NCBI GenBank assembly: GCA_029259115.1
Contig: JAPDJO010000050.1
Coordinates: 1-46,049, forward strand
Origin: Thermoplasmatota archaeon
Lineage (GTDB): Archaea; Thermoplasmatota; E2; DHVEG-1; B18-G2
Direction of reading: 5' to 3'
DNA: 46,049 bases
How positions within the stretch are numbered: position 1 is the stretch's first letter; each line of letters opens with the position of its first letter. The position numbers and the translations under genes were made by a program. The notes under the pieces are model-generated. The model saw only the letters and a program-made list of their open reading frames with translations. It did not search any database and was not told the origin of the DNA. Positions 18,095-26,598 of this stretch are shown here, in pieces.

Positions 18095-20683
18095 TTATAC
18101 CTTGGTGAGAATAACCTCTCCTTCTACACCATCATACATCTGTGGATGCTGACTCTTTCCACGGGATGCTGCATATGCTGTCGTGAGAGGAGCAGCATAA
18201 GCAAAAGCCTCTTCAGCAGACACCATCCCGTCTTTCTCATAGCCGTTCACCCCATCTGCTGCCCCCTTCATTCCCTGCGCGAGATAATATCCAAAAACAC
18301 CGCTTCTCAGGGCATCAAATGCCCACGACGATTCATCATCCATAGAAGATGCCAAGATCAATCTACCCTCACCTTGTATATATGACATGAATCCACCAGA
18401 CTCACAGAATTCTAGTATGAGAACTGTCTTGTTTGTGTAAAGTTTATCAAGGAAATATTCCTCAAAGAGGGTGTAAGGTATACCACCGCACTTTTCGTAT
18501 GTAGCAAACCCTGTATCTCCTCCATGTCCTGCAAAGTAGAAAAGAACAACATCATCCGCATCTTCCTTATCCGCTGTTTCGTTTAGGGCTTGATATACCT
18601 CACTTGATGTTGCATCTAATAAAAGTGTTACACTCCATCCACTCTCTACCAGCAGAGATGCTATGTTTTCTGCATCATTTCTTGCCCATTTTGCTGGTTT
18701 ACTAACCTCGTAATTTTCACATCCAACAACTACAGCCCAGCGCTCTGTAACTCCATCTGGCTCATTTCCTTCATACTCGCCATACTCTCTGAAACAGAGA
18801 TCAACATCCAGCTCTTTCCATTCTCCATTTTCATATGCATAGGCTGAACCTCTTTTATACGGATTGTTACTTCCATAGAATATCTTGTAGTAGTTTCTCT
18901 CATTTCCTGGTTTAACTATCATTTTAGCTACAATATAATACTCTTTGTGCAATTTCATATTATAGTTGCTCAGATCAAAATAGAACCATCCCTCTCTTGG
19001 CAGATCTCTTGGATCCATAGTCACATACGCTATATCTTCTCCATCTAATGATTCTCTAAATGAGATTTTTAAATATCCCATTATCCACCAGCCTGTTGGT
19101 TCTGCTGGTTGTATATTACCATTCGATGTTTTCTTGTTTACAGTTATCTTATTCAGCTTCATCCTTATAAATGATAGAATTTTAGCAAGCAATCCCTTGT
19201 CTTTGCCTCTGCCTGCTAATATGGAAGAGAGAGATGATGCAACACCGCCGTTATCAGTACTATCAAAACCGGTCTTTTTCCCTATAAGTAGCTCTATGCC
19301 TACAAATTTTATGTACTTCTTTGGTTTGAAGGACTGAGCATACATCTTGTCTCCATACAGTTTAAAGTATCCATCTCGCTTTTCTTGTCTCTGGTCGATC
19401 CCTCCTCCTGCTGGCACTTTCGGTTTATCTCTAGGCTTTATCTCTATTGATTTGTATGCTATTCCCTTGCTTCCATTGTTATCAGTTATCACGAGTTTTA
19501 TTGTGTATCTTCCTTCCTGCTTGTATGTGTAGAGAGCCTTTTCACCATAGACAACATCTCCATTTCCGAGATACCATGTGTAGTTTACTATAATTCCATC
19601 TGGGTCATAGCTTTGAGATGCATTCAAAACAATAACTTCATTTACATAGCCAATGGAAGGAACTTCTGCTACTGCGATAGGCTCAGAGTTCCTCAGTGCC
19701 CTCGTTATCTTTATTTCGTAATTCCCTTCTCCTTCACCACCGCTCTCAAAATCAATCACTCTGACACGTATCACATACCTTCCTTCCTTTCTATAGATGT
19801 GGTTTATCTCTATAACCTTTCTTTCTGTGAATATGATCTGAGGTATGCTTCCATCTCCCCAGTCTATGTAGTAGCGATATCTGAAAGTGCTGATATTGTT
19901 CTCTACATCTACGGACAAAGTTGTGAATTCTACCTTGCCTGTTGATACCTCAACAACGAAGGGAATACTTACGCCCGTAGAATAGCTATCTGCAGGTTTT
20001 GATGGATATACAGAGACACAAAGCTCTGGAGTTTCGAGCACATCTATCCTTTTGCTTAAACCTCTATAACCGTATTTTTTCACTTCTATGACATACCTTC
20101 CGTGATCTTCTGGGGTTAGTTTTACTACACCATTACTTGATGTGTACCCATAGTCTACAGCTAGAAGGTGACCTACCTTCCTCAGAGTAACTTTTGCACC
20201 CTTAACAGGTCGAGAGGTATCTCTTTCGAGAACCCTCACGTAGAACTCCTTGTATTCATAAACAGAATTACCGTCGTTTATCTCTATCTTCAATTCCTTC
20301 TCAGGAGAATAGACCAACACCTTGACAGTCCTCTCCTTCGTTACACCATCACATGTGACCTTAGCCTTCGCCTCAAAGTATCCTACCTTCTTGTAAGTGT
20401 GATACAGCTTTACATAATCATAATCTGTATAGCCTATTATCTTGGGGCTGCCATCTCCAAAATCTATCTCGTATCTATATTTTCCAGTATGAACAGCTGT
20501 AGTAGAAACGAGTTCTTCAATCTCTAATTCAAAGCTTACCTTTGTACCTTTCTCGATCTTGATGAAAGTCTTTCCGTTAACCGTGAAGCTTTTTATATCA
20601 AAAGAGCCAGATGTTGCCAATGAGTTTACACCTGAGAAAATGAACATGCCAACCACAGCTAAAGCGAAGATAATCTTCCTCAT
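18095..20683 (-). CDS. Secreted PKD-repeat protein with C-terminal caspase-like (C14 family) protease domain
   Basis: 862 residues with an N-terminal signal peptide. PKD-type beta domains occupy about 30-125, 210-325 and 330-415 (IDFGDGSPK and IDWGDGSIP patterns), with a carboxypeptidase-regulatory-like domain at about 126-205. A beta-rich region follows at about 430-640. The C-terminal caspase/metacaspase fold (about 647-860) has the catalytic pair His720 (FYFAGHGG) and Cys760 (ILEFCESGG) and a WARNDAENIASLL segment typical of bacterial and archaeal C14 peptidases. It is likely an extracellular cysteine protease; PKD domains commonly mediate binding or spacing on the surface. The minus-strand ribosome binding site GAGGTGAT (20697-20690) fits the start. 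It is probably co-transcribed with the downstream lipoprotein. Substrate unknown. Confidence 0.85.
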   Translation of the reverse strand: MRKIIFALAVVGMFIFSGVNSLATSGSFDIKSFTVNGKTFIKIEKGTKVSFELEIEELVSTTAVHTGKYRYEIDFGDGSPKIIGYTDYDYVKLYHTYKKVGYFEAKAKVTCDGVTKERTVKVLVYSPEKELKIEINDGNSVYEYKEFYVRVLERDTSRPVKGAKVTLRKVGHLLAVDYGYTSSNGVVKLTPEDHGRYVIEVKKYGYRGLSKRIDVLETPELCVSVYPSKPADSYSTGVSIPFVVEVSTGKVEFTTLSVDVENNISTFRYRYYIDWGDGSIPQIIFTERKVIEINHIYRKEGRYVIRVRVIDFESGGEGEGNYEIKITRALRNSEPIAVAEVPSIGYVNEVIVLNASQSYDPDGIIVNYTWYLGNGDVVYGEKALYTYKQEGRYTIKLVITDNNGSKGIAYKSIEIKPRDKPKVPAGGGIDQRQEKRDGYFKLYGDKMYAQSFKPKKYIKFVGIELLIGKKTGFDSTDNGGVASSLSSILAGRGKDKGLLAKILSFIRMKLNKITVNKKTSNGNIQPAEPTGWWIMGYLKISFRESLDGEDIAYVTMDPRDLPREGWFYFDLSNYNMKLHKEYYIVAKMIVKPGNERNYYKIFYGSNNPYKRGSAYAYENGEWKELDVDLCFREYGEYEGNEPDGVTERWAVVVGCENYEVSKPAKWARNDAENIASLLVESGWSVTLLLDATSSEVYQALNETADKEDADDVVLFYFAGHGGDTGFATYEKCGGIPYTLFEEYFLDKLYTNKTVLILEFCESGGFMSYIQGEGRLILASSMDDESSWAFDALRSGVFGYYLAQGMKGAADGVNGYEKDGMVSAEEAFAYAAPLTTAYAASRGKSQHPQMYDGVEGEVILTKV

Positions 20684-20724
20684 TCGAACATCACCTCAGA
20701 GTATACTATTGTATGTTTTCACGA

Positions 20725-20736
20725 CTTATAAATATT
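20725..20736 (-). promoter_or_regulatory. TATA box of the caspase-like protein gene
   Basis: On the minus strand this reads AATATTTATAAG. It predicts a start near 20704 and a leader of about 21 nt that carries the GAGGTGAT ribosome binding site. It shares the 111-nt divergent intergenic region with the rps8e promoter. Confidence 0.5.
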
Positions 20737-20763
20737 TTGATTTCGTTATAAAAATAAGCCAAC

Positions 20764-20772
20764 TTTTAAATA
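20764..20772 (+). promoter_or_regulatory. TATA box of rps8e
   Basis: TTTTAAATA is centred about 27 nt upstream of ATG 20795, the distance expected for a leaderless archaeal mRNA. Confidence 0.55.
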
Positions 20773-20794
20773 CAGCTTATCTATACAAGGGTTG

Positions 20795-21175
20795 ATGTCA
20801 GTCTGGCAAGGAAGATCCAGGAGAGGAATAACAGGCAGAATACTCAGAAGTTACAGAAAGAAAAGAAAGTTCGAGATGGGAAGAGAGTTTCTACCCGTTC
20901 ACATAGGTGAAACCAGAAGAAAGATCATAAGGACTAGAGGAGGGAACTTAAAGGTCAGATTGCTATCTACAAACATAGCCTATGTTTTGGATAGAGATAC
21001 CGGAAAGGTGACAAAGACAGAGATTTTAAGCGTAGTAGAGAACCCAGCAAATCCACACTATGTCAGAAGAAACATAATAACCAAAGGAGCAATTATCGAG
21101 ACAAAGTTGGGTAAGGTAAAGGTTACTTCTCGACCTGGGCAGGATGGTGTTGTTCAGGGAGTCTTGGTGAAATAG
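20795..21175 (+). CDS. rps8e: Ribosomal protein S8e
   Basis: 126 residues from ATG 20795; a TTG directly upstream would add one residue but is less likely. The basic N-terminus ([20 protein letters not shown]) and the conserved segment [20 protein letters not shown] are diagnostic of archaeal/eukaryotic S8e, a 30S subunit protein. Length matches the archaeal family. The promoter geometry predicts a leaderless transcript. It is followed by srp19, giving a small information-processing cluster. Confidence 0.96.
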   Translation: MSVWQGRSRRGITGRILRSYRKKRKFEMGREFLPVHIGETRRKIIRTRGGNLKVRLLSTNIAYVLDRDTGKVTKTEILSVVENPANPHYVRRNIITKGAIIETKLGKVKVTSRPGQDGVVQGVLVK

Positions 21176-21255
21176 TATTAAATCTATTTCGTGAACTCCT
21201 AAAGTGATTAAAGAAAGATTGAAGAATGGATGAATCGATTCACTCTGAGGTAGAT

Positions 21256-21543
21256 ATGGTATCAAGAGATGACGGGAAATATGTTATATGGCCTGTATAC
21301 TTCGATAAAAATATATCCAGAAGAGATGGAAGAAGAGTTCCAAAAAACATCGCTGTTGATAAACCTTCATTAGACAATATGTACAGGATAGCAAAGGAAA
21401 TGGGTTTGAATCCAGAAATAGAAAAGGAAGCGAAACACCCATCAAAACAGTGGGACTATAAGGGTAGGATACTTGTGGATAAGAAGGATAAGAAAGAAAA
21501 GATCCTCAGAGAGATTGCAAAAAGATTGAAAAGTCTATCTTGA
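21256..21543 (+). CDS. srp19: Signal recognition particle 19 kDa protein (SRP19)
   Basis: SRP19 binds 7S RNA and prepares it for SRP54 in archaeal and eukaryotic SRP. Seen here: YVIWPVYFDKNISRRDGRRV near the N-terminus, the central PSLDNMYRIAKEMGLNPEIE, and the HPSKQWDYKGRILV segment. I choose ATG 21256 because GAGGT lies just upstream and the resulting 95 residues match archaeal SRP19 length. ATG 21226 would add ten unconserved residues. It lies downstream of rps8e, possibly in one transcript. Confidence 0.93.
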   Translation: MVSRDDGKYVIWPVYFDKNISRRDGRRVPKNIAVDKPSLDNMYRIAKEMGLNPEIEKEAKHPSKQWDYKGRILVDKKDKKEKILREIAKRLKSLS

Positions 21544-21628
21544 GAAAGTTTTTTAATCTGAGTATATAAAAATCCCTCATCTTATCTTAAGAAGGCAATC
21601 AAAAAAGAGAAGGTATATTTTGTACCAA

Positions 21629-21660
21629 TAAATTTATATATTGAGATAGATATAAATTTA
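21629..21660. promoter_or_regulatory. Perfect inverted repeat in the promoter of the InlB-repeat surface protein
   Basis: TAAATTTATAT at 21629-21639 is repeated as its exact reverse complement at 21650-21660, separated by 10 nt. It lies 15 nt upstream of ATG 21676 and contains TATA-like sequence, so it could be an operator overlapping the promoter, or a 5' hairpin. AT-richness raises the chance of fortuitous symmetry. Confidence 0.45.
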
Positions 21661-21675
21661 GTTCGGGTGAGAGTA

Positions 21676-24600
21676 ATGTCCGAGAAGAGATTGAAATCTA
21701 TCATGGTTTTAGCAATCATAGCTATACTGATAACACCAGCTGGAATCACGATGGCTAGACCTCCTGCACCAGGAGATGGAGATTTACCAACAGAGGATAC
21801 ATCTCCTGTTGATGGTGGAGATAGTGGTCCTACTCTTCCAGATGATCCTTCTATCATACCAGATGATGGATTTCCAGATAATCCCCCGTTTCCAGGCTAT
21901 GGAGCTCCTCTCCCAGATATAGGATGTGGGGCAGATGGGTATTACCAAGCTGATGATTATGGCAGAGTCACTTTTAAATTAAAGATAACAAGACCTCCAA
22001 TAAAGGGAAAATGGTATCTTGATTTTGGAGATGGTAGAAGTGTGAAAGGGGATATATCAAGAGATAATCTTAATGGAAGTAGCTGGTATTTAGAGGTAGA
22101 TCATACGTATTCAAGAAAAGGTGTTTACATTGCTGTTTTCAAAATCATATATCTTGGGGATCATGTAGAGGCTGACTGGGCTCCAGTATTTTATGGGTAT
22201 GAGCCCAATTTCAACCCCTACAAGAGGTTGTCTTGGTATGGTACAATGTATTCATATGTCTGGTGGATCAATTCATGGGACATTCCACCAAACGAAAACT
22301 CAAAAATATGGATAAAGATGCCAGATGAAAGTTTCAGATCCCAGCTAATAAAATTCGTCAAAGAATTTTACACCCCTATAGGATATTGTGACAATACATC
22401 CTTGGAGAGAGTAGAAAGAATGGTGAACATTCTAAAGAACAGTTACACGATTCCACCCAAAAATCTCTCACAGTATCTGTATATACCTTCAGGTTACAAG
22501 AAGTCTGGAAGATGGAGACCTGATTATGTTGTTGGAAGAGAGAGACTCTATTTTGTAGGCGAAACAATCAAGTTCAATATATATTACAGAAATACGGGTA
22601 CCACGGCCGTAGAGGAACAGAGAATAAACTGTTACTTACCATACACTCTTTACTTTATATCCGCATACTACAAAGGAAAAAGGATAAATCCATTCCCCTA
22701 TCCTTCACCCTATTTCAACCCACATAATCCCACACTTCTTATAGGGTATTCGAATTCCTATGGAAGAGATAATCCACAGAATCCTCTATGGATAGGTCAC
22801 AGATATGCAGACTGGCATTTCTTCCCATTTACGAGATTAAGCTTTACACTGCCTGGTAAGATCTATCCAGGAGAGGTAGTTAATCTGACAATCGTCTGTT
22901 ATGTAAGATCCCCGCCTGGTATCAAATCCCTAGCTGATTGGGGTGTGTGGTGGGATCCGAACTGGAGATCAAATGATAGAGCAAAATATGCTCCAACCTT
23001 GGCAATTGTTGCAAGTTGCTCAGGATGGGGCGAATACGGACCTACAGAAACTGCAACAAAAGCAGAATTCACGATTATTCACAGACTAAAACATTACACA
23101 TTGACCGCTAAAGTTGCTTCAGGTAGAGGGAACATATCATTGCCAATATTTGTTGGCGGAAAGAGACAGAAGGTAGTTTATGTGACTTACAGGTTATCTA
23201 AAAATGAATCATACAACTGGACTGAGCCAAACTATCAACCCAAAATAGGAGACACCACCTTCATAGATCGACTTATCGTAGATGATAAAGTCATATATCT
23301 ACCACCCATATATCTGAGAGACCTGAGAAACCTGACAATCCTAGACAAAAATATTACTCGAGTCTTTTATCTTTCCTCTGATCTAGACGAGGAGAATATA
23401 ACGAGAATTATTACGAACATACTAAGTGCTGGAGGAAGATTCAAGGTCGATATACTCTCTTTGTACATCAGTGATGGTATACTAACAAACAGTAGCGCAA
23501 CTGTATGCTACGAGAACTTCTATGCCCACAGAAGAGTCATTAGACCAGAAGCCATACCAGAGGAGTCGTATGAGTTTGACCACTGGGAGGGAGACATTAG
23601 TAAGGCTATAACAGGTTCAAATAAGAAAAACCCAACCGCAGTCATTATGGATGACGACAAGATGATCCTGGCTTACTTCACGGAAAAAGGAGAGATTTAT
23701 TACTCTCTGAATGTAACTGTTGTTGGTAACGGAAAAGTGGAGTTGAATCCGCCTGGAGGAATTTATGAAGAAGGCACTGTGGTGAATCTAACAGCCATAC
23801 CAGACTATGGCTGGAGATTTGATCACTGGTCTGGGGATGTAAGCGGAAGTGATACAGAAGCTCATATAGTGATGAATTCAAACAAAACAGTTACTGCATA
23901 CTTTGTCAAAGAAAATAACACCCATACACTCAGAGTTTATGTGAATCCATGTGGATCTGGTTACTTCTATGTGAATCCGCCTGGTGACTACTTTACCCAC
24001 GTAGAGTTAGAGTATCCAGAAGGAGCAGAGGTAAACATAAAGGCTATACCCATTTCTAGCACCTACGTTTTCGATCACTGGTCCGGAGATGCAAGTGGGA
24101 GTGATGACACCATAACGATAACAATGGATGCAGACAAAACAATATATGCACACTTTAGAGTAAACGATTCCTCAAAATCTGCTTCCATAGAATTTGAAAT
24201 TAATGATAACAACGATACTCTAACGGTCAAAAGCTTCGAGCCAGATAATCTCAAATGGGATAATCTCACCATATATTGTTATAACACCACCTATGATGTA
24301 AGTGTGTTAGAGAAGGAAGGCTTTGTTCATATAGGAGATGTGATTGATGTAAAAGAGGCAGGCTTAACTAGAGAAGTTACTGTTGAGATTTGGTTCGAAG
24401 ACAGTGGAACCTTTGTATTGCTTGCAAGTTACCAACTATATATATCACCATCTTCTGCCACCAGGTATTACACCTTGGACATACAAATTATTCCATCAGA
24501 TGGAGGTCAGGTCAAGGTAAAACCATCAGGATATTGGTTCAAGGAGGGAGAAACAGTAACAATCGAAGTGTATCCATCAGATGGCTACGAATTTGATGGT

Positions 24601-25035
24601 TGGGGTGGAGATGCAAGTGGATATGTTGGTACAAATATAAGTATAGTGATGGACTCGAATAAGAGTATCATAGTCTATTTCTCTGAGAGCTCTGAGGATA
24701 CTGGAGACTCTTTATCTCTAAACATAGTTAGACCAAAGACAGGTGTGCTCTACATAAGAGGAAGATCGATGATCCGTATACCTCTTGTAAAGAGAGCTGT
24801 AATTATAGGACCAGCAACTATCGAAGTCATAGAGTCTGGTGGTATCGATAGGGTTGTCTTCTATCTTAACGGTGAAGCTGTGTACACAGATCTGGATAAG
24901 CCCTTTGAACTCAAGTTAAGCAAGAGACTATTAGGTATGTATACTATAGAAGCAGTAGGATACGACGATGATACAAGCAAACAAGCATCAACATCTATAA
25001 ATATCTTTATATTAAATTTGAGAGGAGGAAAATAA
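21676..25035 (+). CDS. Secreted surface protein with InlB-like beta repeats
   Basis: 1119 residues from ATG 21676, preceded by GGGTGA 5 nt upstream; GTG 21667 lies inside that site. A signal peptide covers about 1-28, then a Pro/Asp-rich linker (about 30-80), a PKD-like stretch around YLDFGDGRSV, and a long beta-rich region with NG/NxS sites (about 190-600). Four InlB-type repeats of the FDHWSGDASG kind follow, at about 610-672, 675-742, 750-826 and 931-998, then a C-terminal Ig-like domain (about 1015-1119). I see no transmembrane anchor or sorting signal at the C-terminus, so it may be released or held non-covalently. The repeats match the one between the HINT domains of the pilin-like protein. 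Probably an adhesive or structural exoprotein. Confidence 0.78.
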   Translation: MSEKRLKSIMVLAIIAILITPAGITMARPPAPGDGDLPTEDTSPVDGGDSGPTLPDDPSIIPDDGFPDNPPFPGYGAPLPDIGCGADGYYQADDYGRVTFKLKITRPPIKGKWYLDFGDGRSVKGDISRDNLNGSSWYLEVDHTYSRKGVYIAVFKIIYLGDHVEADWAPVFYGYEPNFNPYKRLSWYGTMYSYVWWINSWDIPPNENSKIWIKMPDESFRSQLIKFVKEFYTPIGYCDNTSLERVERMVNILKNSYTIPPKNLSQYLYIPSGYKKSGRWRPDYVVGRERLYFVGETIKFNIYYRNTGTTAVEEQRINCYLPYTLYFISAYYKGKRINPFPYPSPYFNPHNPTLLIGYSNSYGRDNPQNPLWIGHRYADWHFFPFTRLSFTLPGKIYPGEVVNLTIVCYVRSPPGIKSLADWGVWWDPNWRSNDRAKYAPTLAIVASCSGWGEYGPTETATKAEFTIIHRLKHYTLTAKVASGRGNISLPIFVGGKRQKVVYVTYRLSKNESYNWTEPNYQPKIGDTTFIDRLIVDDKVIYLPPIYLRDLRNLTILDKNITRVFYLSSDLDEENITRIITNILSAGGRFKVDILSLYISDGILTNSSATVCYENFYAHRRVIRPEAIPEESYEFDHWEGDISKAITGSNKKNPTAVIMDDDKMILAYFTEKGEIYYSLNVTVVGNGKVELNPPGGIYEEGTVVNLTAIPDYGWRFDHWSGDVSGSDTEAHIVMNSNKTVTAYFVKENNTHTLRVYVNPCGSGYFYVNPPGDYFTHVELEYPEGAEVNIKAIPISSTYVFDHWSGDASGSDDTITITMDADKTIYAHFRVNDSSKSASIEFEINDNNDTLTVKSFEPDNLKWDNLTIYCYNTTYDVSVLEKEGFVHIGDVIDVKEAGLTREVTVEIWFEDSGTFVLLASYQLYISPSSATRYYTLDIQIIPSDGGQVKVKPSGYWFKEGETVTIEVYPSDGYEFDGWGGDASGYVGTNISIVMDSNKSIIVYFSESSEDTGDSLSLNIVRPKTGVLYIRGRSMIRIPLVKRAVIIGPATIEVIESGGIDRVVFYLNGEAVYTDLDKPFELKLSKRLLGMYTIEAVGYDDDTSKQASTSINIFILNLRGGK

Positions 25036-25068
25036 GTTAACGCTTAACATTAAATTTTCTCTCTTTTT
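25036..25068 (+). terminator. Probable transcription terminator after the InlB-repeat gene
   Basis: A short inverted repeat (GTTAA, loop CGC, TTAAC at 25036-25048) is followed by a T-rich tract at 25055-25068 directly after the stop codon. Archaeal termination mainly needs the U-rich run; the stem is weak. Confidence 0.45.
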
Positions 25069-25127
25069 AATTTATTAATTTGATTTATAATTTCCGAAAG
25101 TAAATTAGAATTTGTTTTCTATATATT

Positions 25128-25144
25128 GATAGATATTATCTAGC
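25128..25144. repeat. 17-bp dyad upstream of the serine recombinase (copy 1)
   Basis: GATAGATATTATCTAGC has 8-bp arms matching at 7 of 8 positions around a central T. Seventeen nt (25133-25149) are identical to 26488-26504 in the third copy. Confidence 0.5.
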
Positions 25145-25155
25145 AAGCATAATCC

Positions 25156-25180
25156 TTATAATTCGAAGTTCGAATTATAA
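25156..25180. promoter_or_regulatory. Perfect 25-bp palindrome in the recombinase promoter
   Basis: TTATAATTCGAA (25156-25167), a central G, then the exact reverse complement (25169-25180), ending 6 nt before ATG 25187. The left arm overlaps a TATA-like TTATAATT at the right distance for a leaderless start. A dimeric repressor bound here would block transcription, so autoregulation is plausible; it could also be a recombinase binding site. Confidence 0.6.
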
Positions 25181-25186
25181 TCTGGG

Positions 25187-26008
25187 ATGGGAGACGAAGA
25201 AAAAAAGTTAAGAGTGGCTATCTATACTAGAGTTTCTACTGAGGATCAGGCTAAAGAAGGTTTTTCTCTCAAAGCTCAACTTGATAAGCTGAGATCCTAC
25301 TGTAAGGCGAGGGGCTGGGAAATAGCTGGAGAGTATACTGATGATGGCTACTCTGGAAGAACTACGAGAAGACCCGCGTACCAAAAGATGATGCGAGAGA
25401 TGGATAAATGGGATGCAATTCTTGTAATTAAGATGGACAGGATACATAGAAACTCAAAGAACTTCATGATGATGATGGAGCAGCTGAGAGCACGTGGGAA
25501 AGAATTCGTATCAATGACAGAATCTCTCGATACTTCTACAGCCATGGGTAGATTCGTTATGGATATAATTCAGAGAATAGCTCAGCTTGAGAGCGAGCAG
25601 ATTGGAGAAAGAGTTTATGTTGGTATGGAACAAAAAGCCAAGATGGGGAAGGGGATGCTAGGGTTTAATATCCCTTATGGTTATGATTATGTTAACGGTA
25701 AACTTATAATCAATAAAGAAGAGGCCGAGATTGTCAAAAAGATATTTCAGTGGTATCTAGATGGAAAAAGTATTGGCTGGATCGTAAAAACCCTTCAGAA
25801 ACGGAAAATTTCGACGAAAAAAGGGGGGGTATGGGCTAAAAAAACGGTTTCTAGCATACTAAAAAATCCTATCTACTGTGGATATCTCAAATGGGAAAAA
25901 TATCTCAACAAAGGCGATCATGAGCCGATAATAGATGTTGATACCTTTAACAAGGTTCAAAATTTGATCAAAAAGAGAGGAGGTAAACCTTCAGTTTTGA
26001 TAAAGTGA
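25187..26008 (+). CDS. Serine site-specific recombinase (resolvase/invertase plus recombinase domain), short form
   Basis: 273 residues. The N-terminal resolvase domain (about 9-150) starts RVAIYTRVSTEDQAKEGFSL, with the nucleophilic Ser in the YTRVST motif, and includes the conserved DGYSGRTTRRPAY segment. A recombinase (PF07508-like) domain follows at about 160-262 (GFNIPYGYDYVNGKLIINKE). Large serine integrases run to 450-600 residues with a zinc ribbon and coiled coil; both are absent here, so this is a minimal member or a 3'-shortened relative. The frame ends cleanly with no visible damage. It would cut and rejoin DNA at short dyad sites, and 17-bp dyads flank it. It is the main sign of mobility in the window, with no other phage or transposon gene nearby. 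Confidence 0.88.
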   Translation: MGDEEKKLRVAIYTRVSTEDQAKEGFSLKAQLDKLRSYCKARGWEIAGEYTDDGYSGRTTRRPAYQKMMREMDKWDAILVIKMDRIHRNSKNFMMMMEQLRARGKEFVSMTESLDTSTAMGRFVMDIIQRIAQLESEQIGERVYVGMEQKAKMGKGMLGFNIPYGYDYVNGKLIINKEEAEIVKKIFQWYLDGKSIGWIVKTLQKRKISTKKGGVWAKKTVSSILKNPIYCGYLKWEKYLNKGDHEPIIDVDTFNKVQNLIKKRGGKPSVLIK

Positions 26009-26020
26009 TGATTTATTAAT

Positions 26021-26032
26021 TTAGTTAAGCTA
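26021..26032 (+). repeat. Left arm of a 12-bp inverted repeat bounding the gene-free island
   Basis: TTAGTTAAGCTA; its exact reverse complement is at 26599-26610, 566 nt further on. The arms may be the ends of a small inserted element. Confidence 0.4.
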
Positions 26033-26181
26033 CAAAGTTAAATAGTTAATTTTAAAATTAAATTGAAAGGAAATATCTTTTCGTGGCCTAAATTATATAG
26101 TGATACCAATTTGCAGAAAAGACTAAAGTTTTTGATTCATACACGAAGAGAATAAAAAGAATATCTCTATCAGCAAACCAT

Positions 26182-26200
26182 GCTATATATTATCTAGCAA
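26182..26200 (+). repeat. 19-bp repeat with 17-bp dyad (copy 2)
   Basis: GCTATATATTATCTAGCAA, identical to the copy at 26483-26501. The first 17 bp form an imperfect palindrome (7 of 8 arm positions match). Confidence 0.6.
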
Positions 26201-26334
26201 ATGAAAGGGGTAAATTCTGATTTCTGCGATTTTTGATGGTTCTGAACGAATTTCAAAAATGTCTTAAATCGCCTGTTTTCGCTCAAAACCCCTTAGTTTT
26301 TTGCAAAAATTCCAAATTCTAAGATAGATATACA

Positions 26335-26360
26335 GTTACCTTCGGTAGTCCGAAGGTAAC
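26335..26360. repeat. Perfect hairpin (11-bp stem, 4-nt loop)
   Basis: GTTACCTTCGG, loop TAGT, CCGAAGGTAAC. It is more GC-rich than its surroundings and is not followed by a T-run, so it is not a simple terminator for either neighbour. Confidence 0.6.
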
Positions 26361-26482
26361 CCACAACTAAGGATATTTTAAGATAGAAAAATAGGAATCG
26401 AGGAAAGAATCAAGGAATCTCTGAAAAGTTTCAGGAAAAGAGGAAAATTGATCGTAGGCTGATTCAAGTAAGAATTTTGTTT

Positions 26483-26501
26483 GCTATATATTATCTAGCA
26501 A
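26483..26501 (+). repeat. 19-bp repeat with 17-bp dyad (copy 3)
   Basis: Identical to 26182-26200. The sequence to its right (AGCAAGCA) continues the match to the copy upstream of the recombinase, not to copy 2. Confidence 0.6.
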
Positions 26502-26598
26502 GCAAATCTGCTAAAATCTAAATTTTTGTTTTGTTCGTTTGGATTAAAGTTTTTGATATGATTTTAAATTAAAATATCAAGTTTATTAGTTAACTTGT

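Noticed and set aside
25187..26008. Broken large serine integrase pseudogene
   Set aside because: The frame is intact with a clean stop, and no continuation of a zinc ribbon or coiled coil is visible in the following frames, so a naturally short recombinase is preferred.
26182..26501. CRISPR-like array from the repeated 19-mer
   Set aside because: Only two identical copies 301 bp apart plus one divergent copy; no regular spacers and no cas genes.
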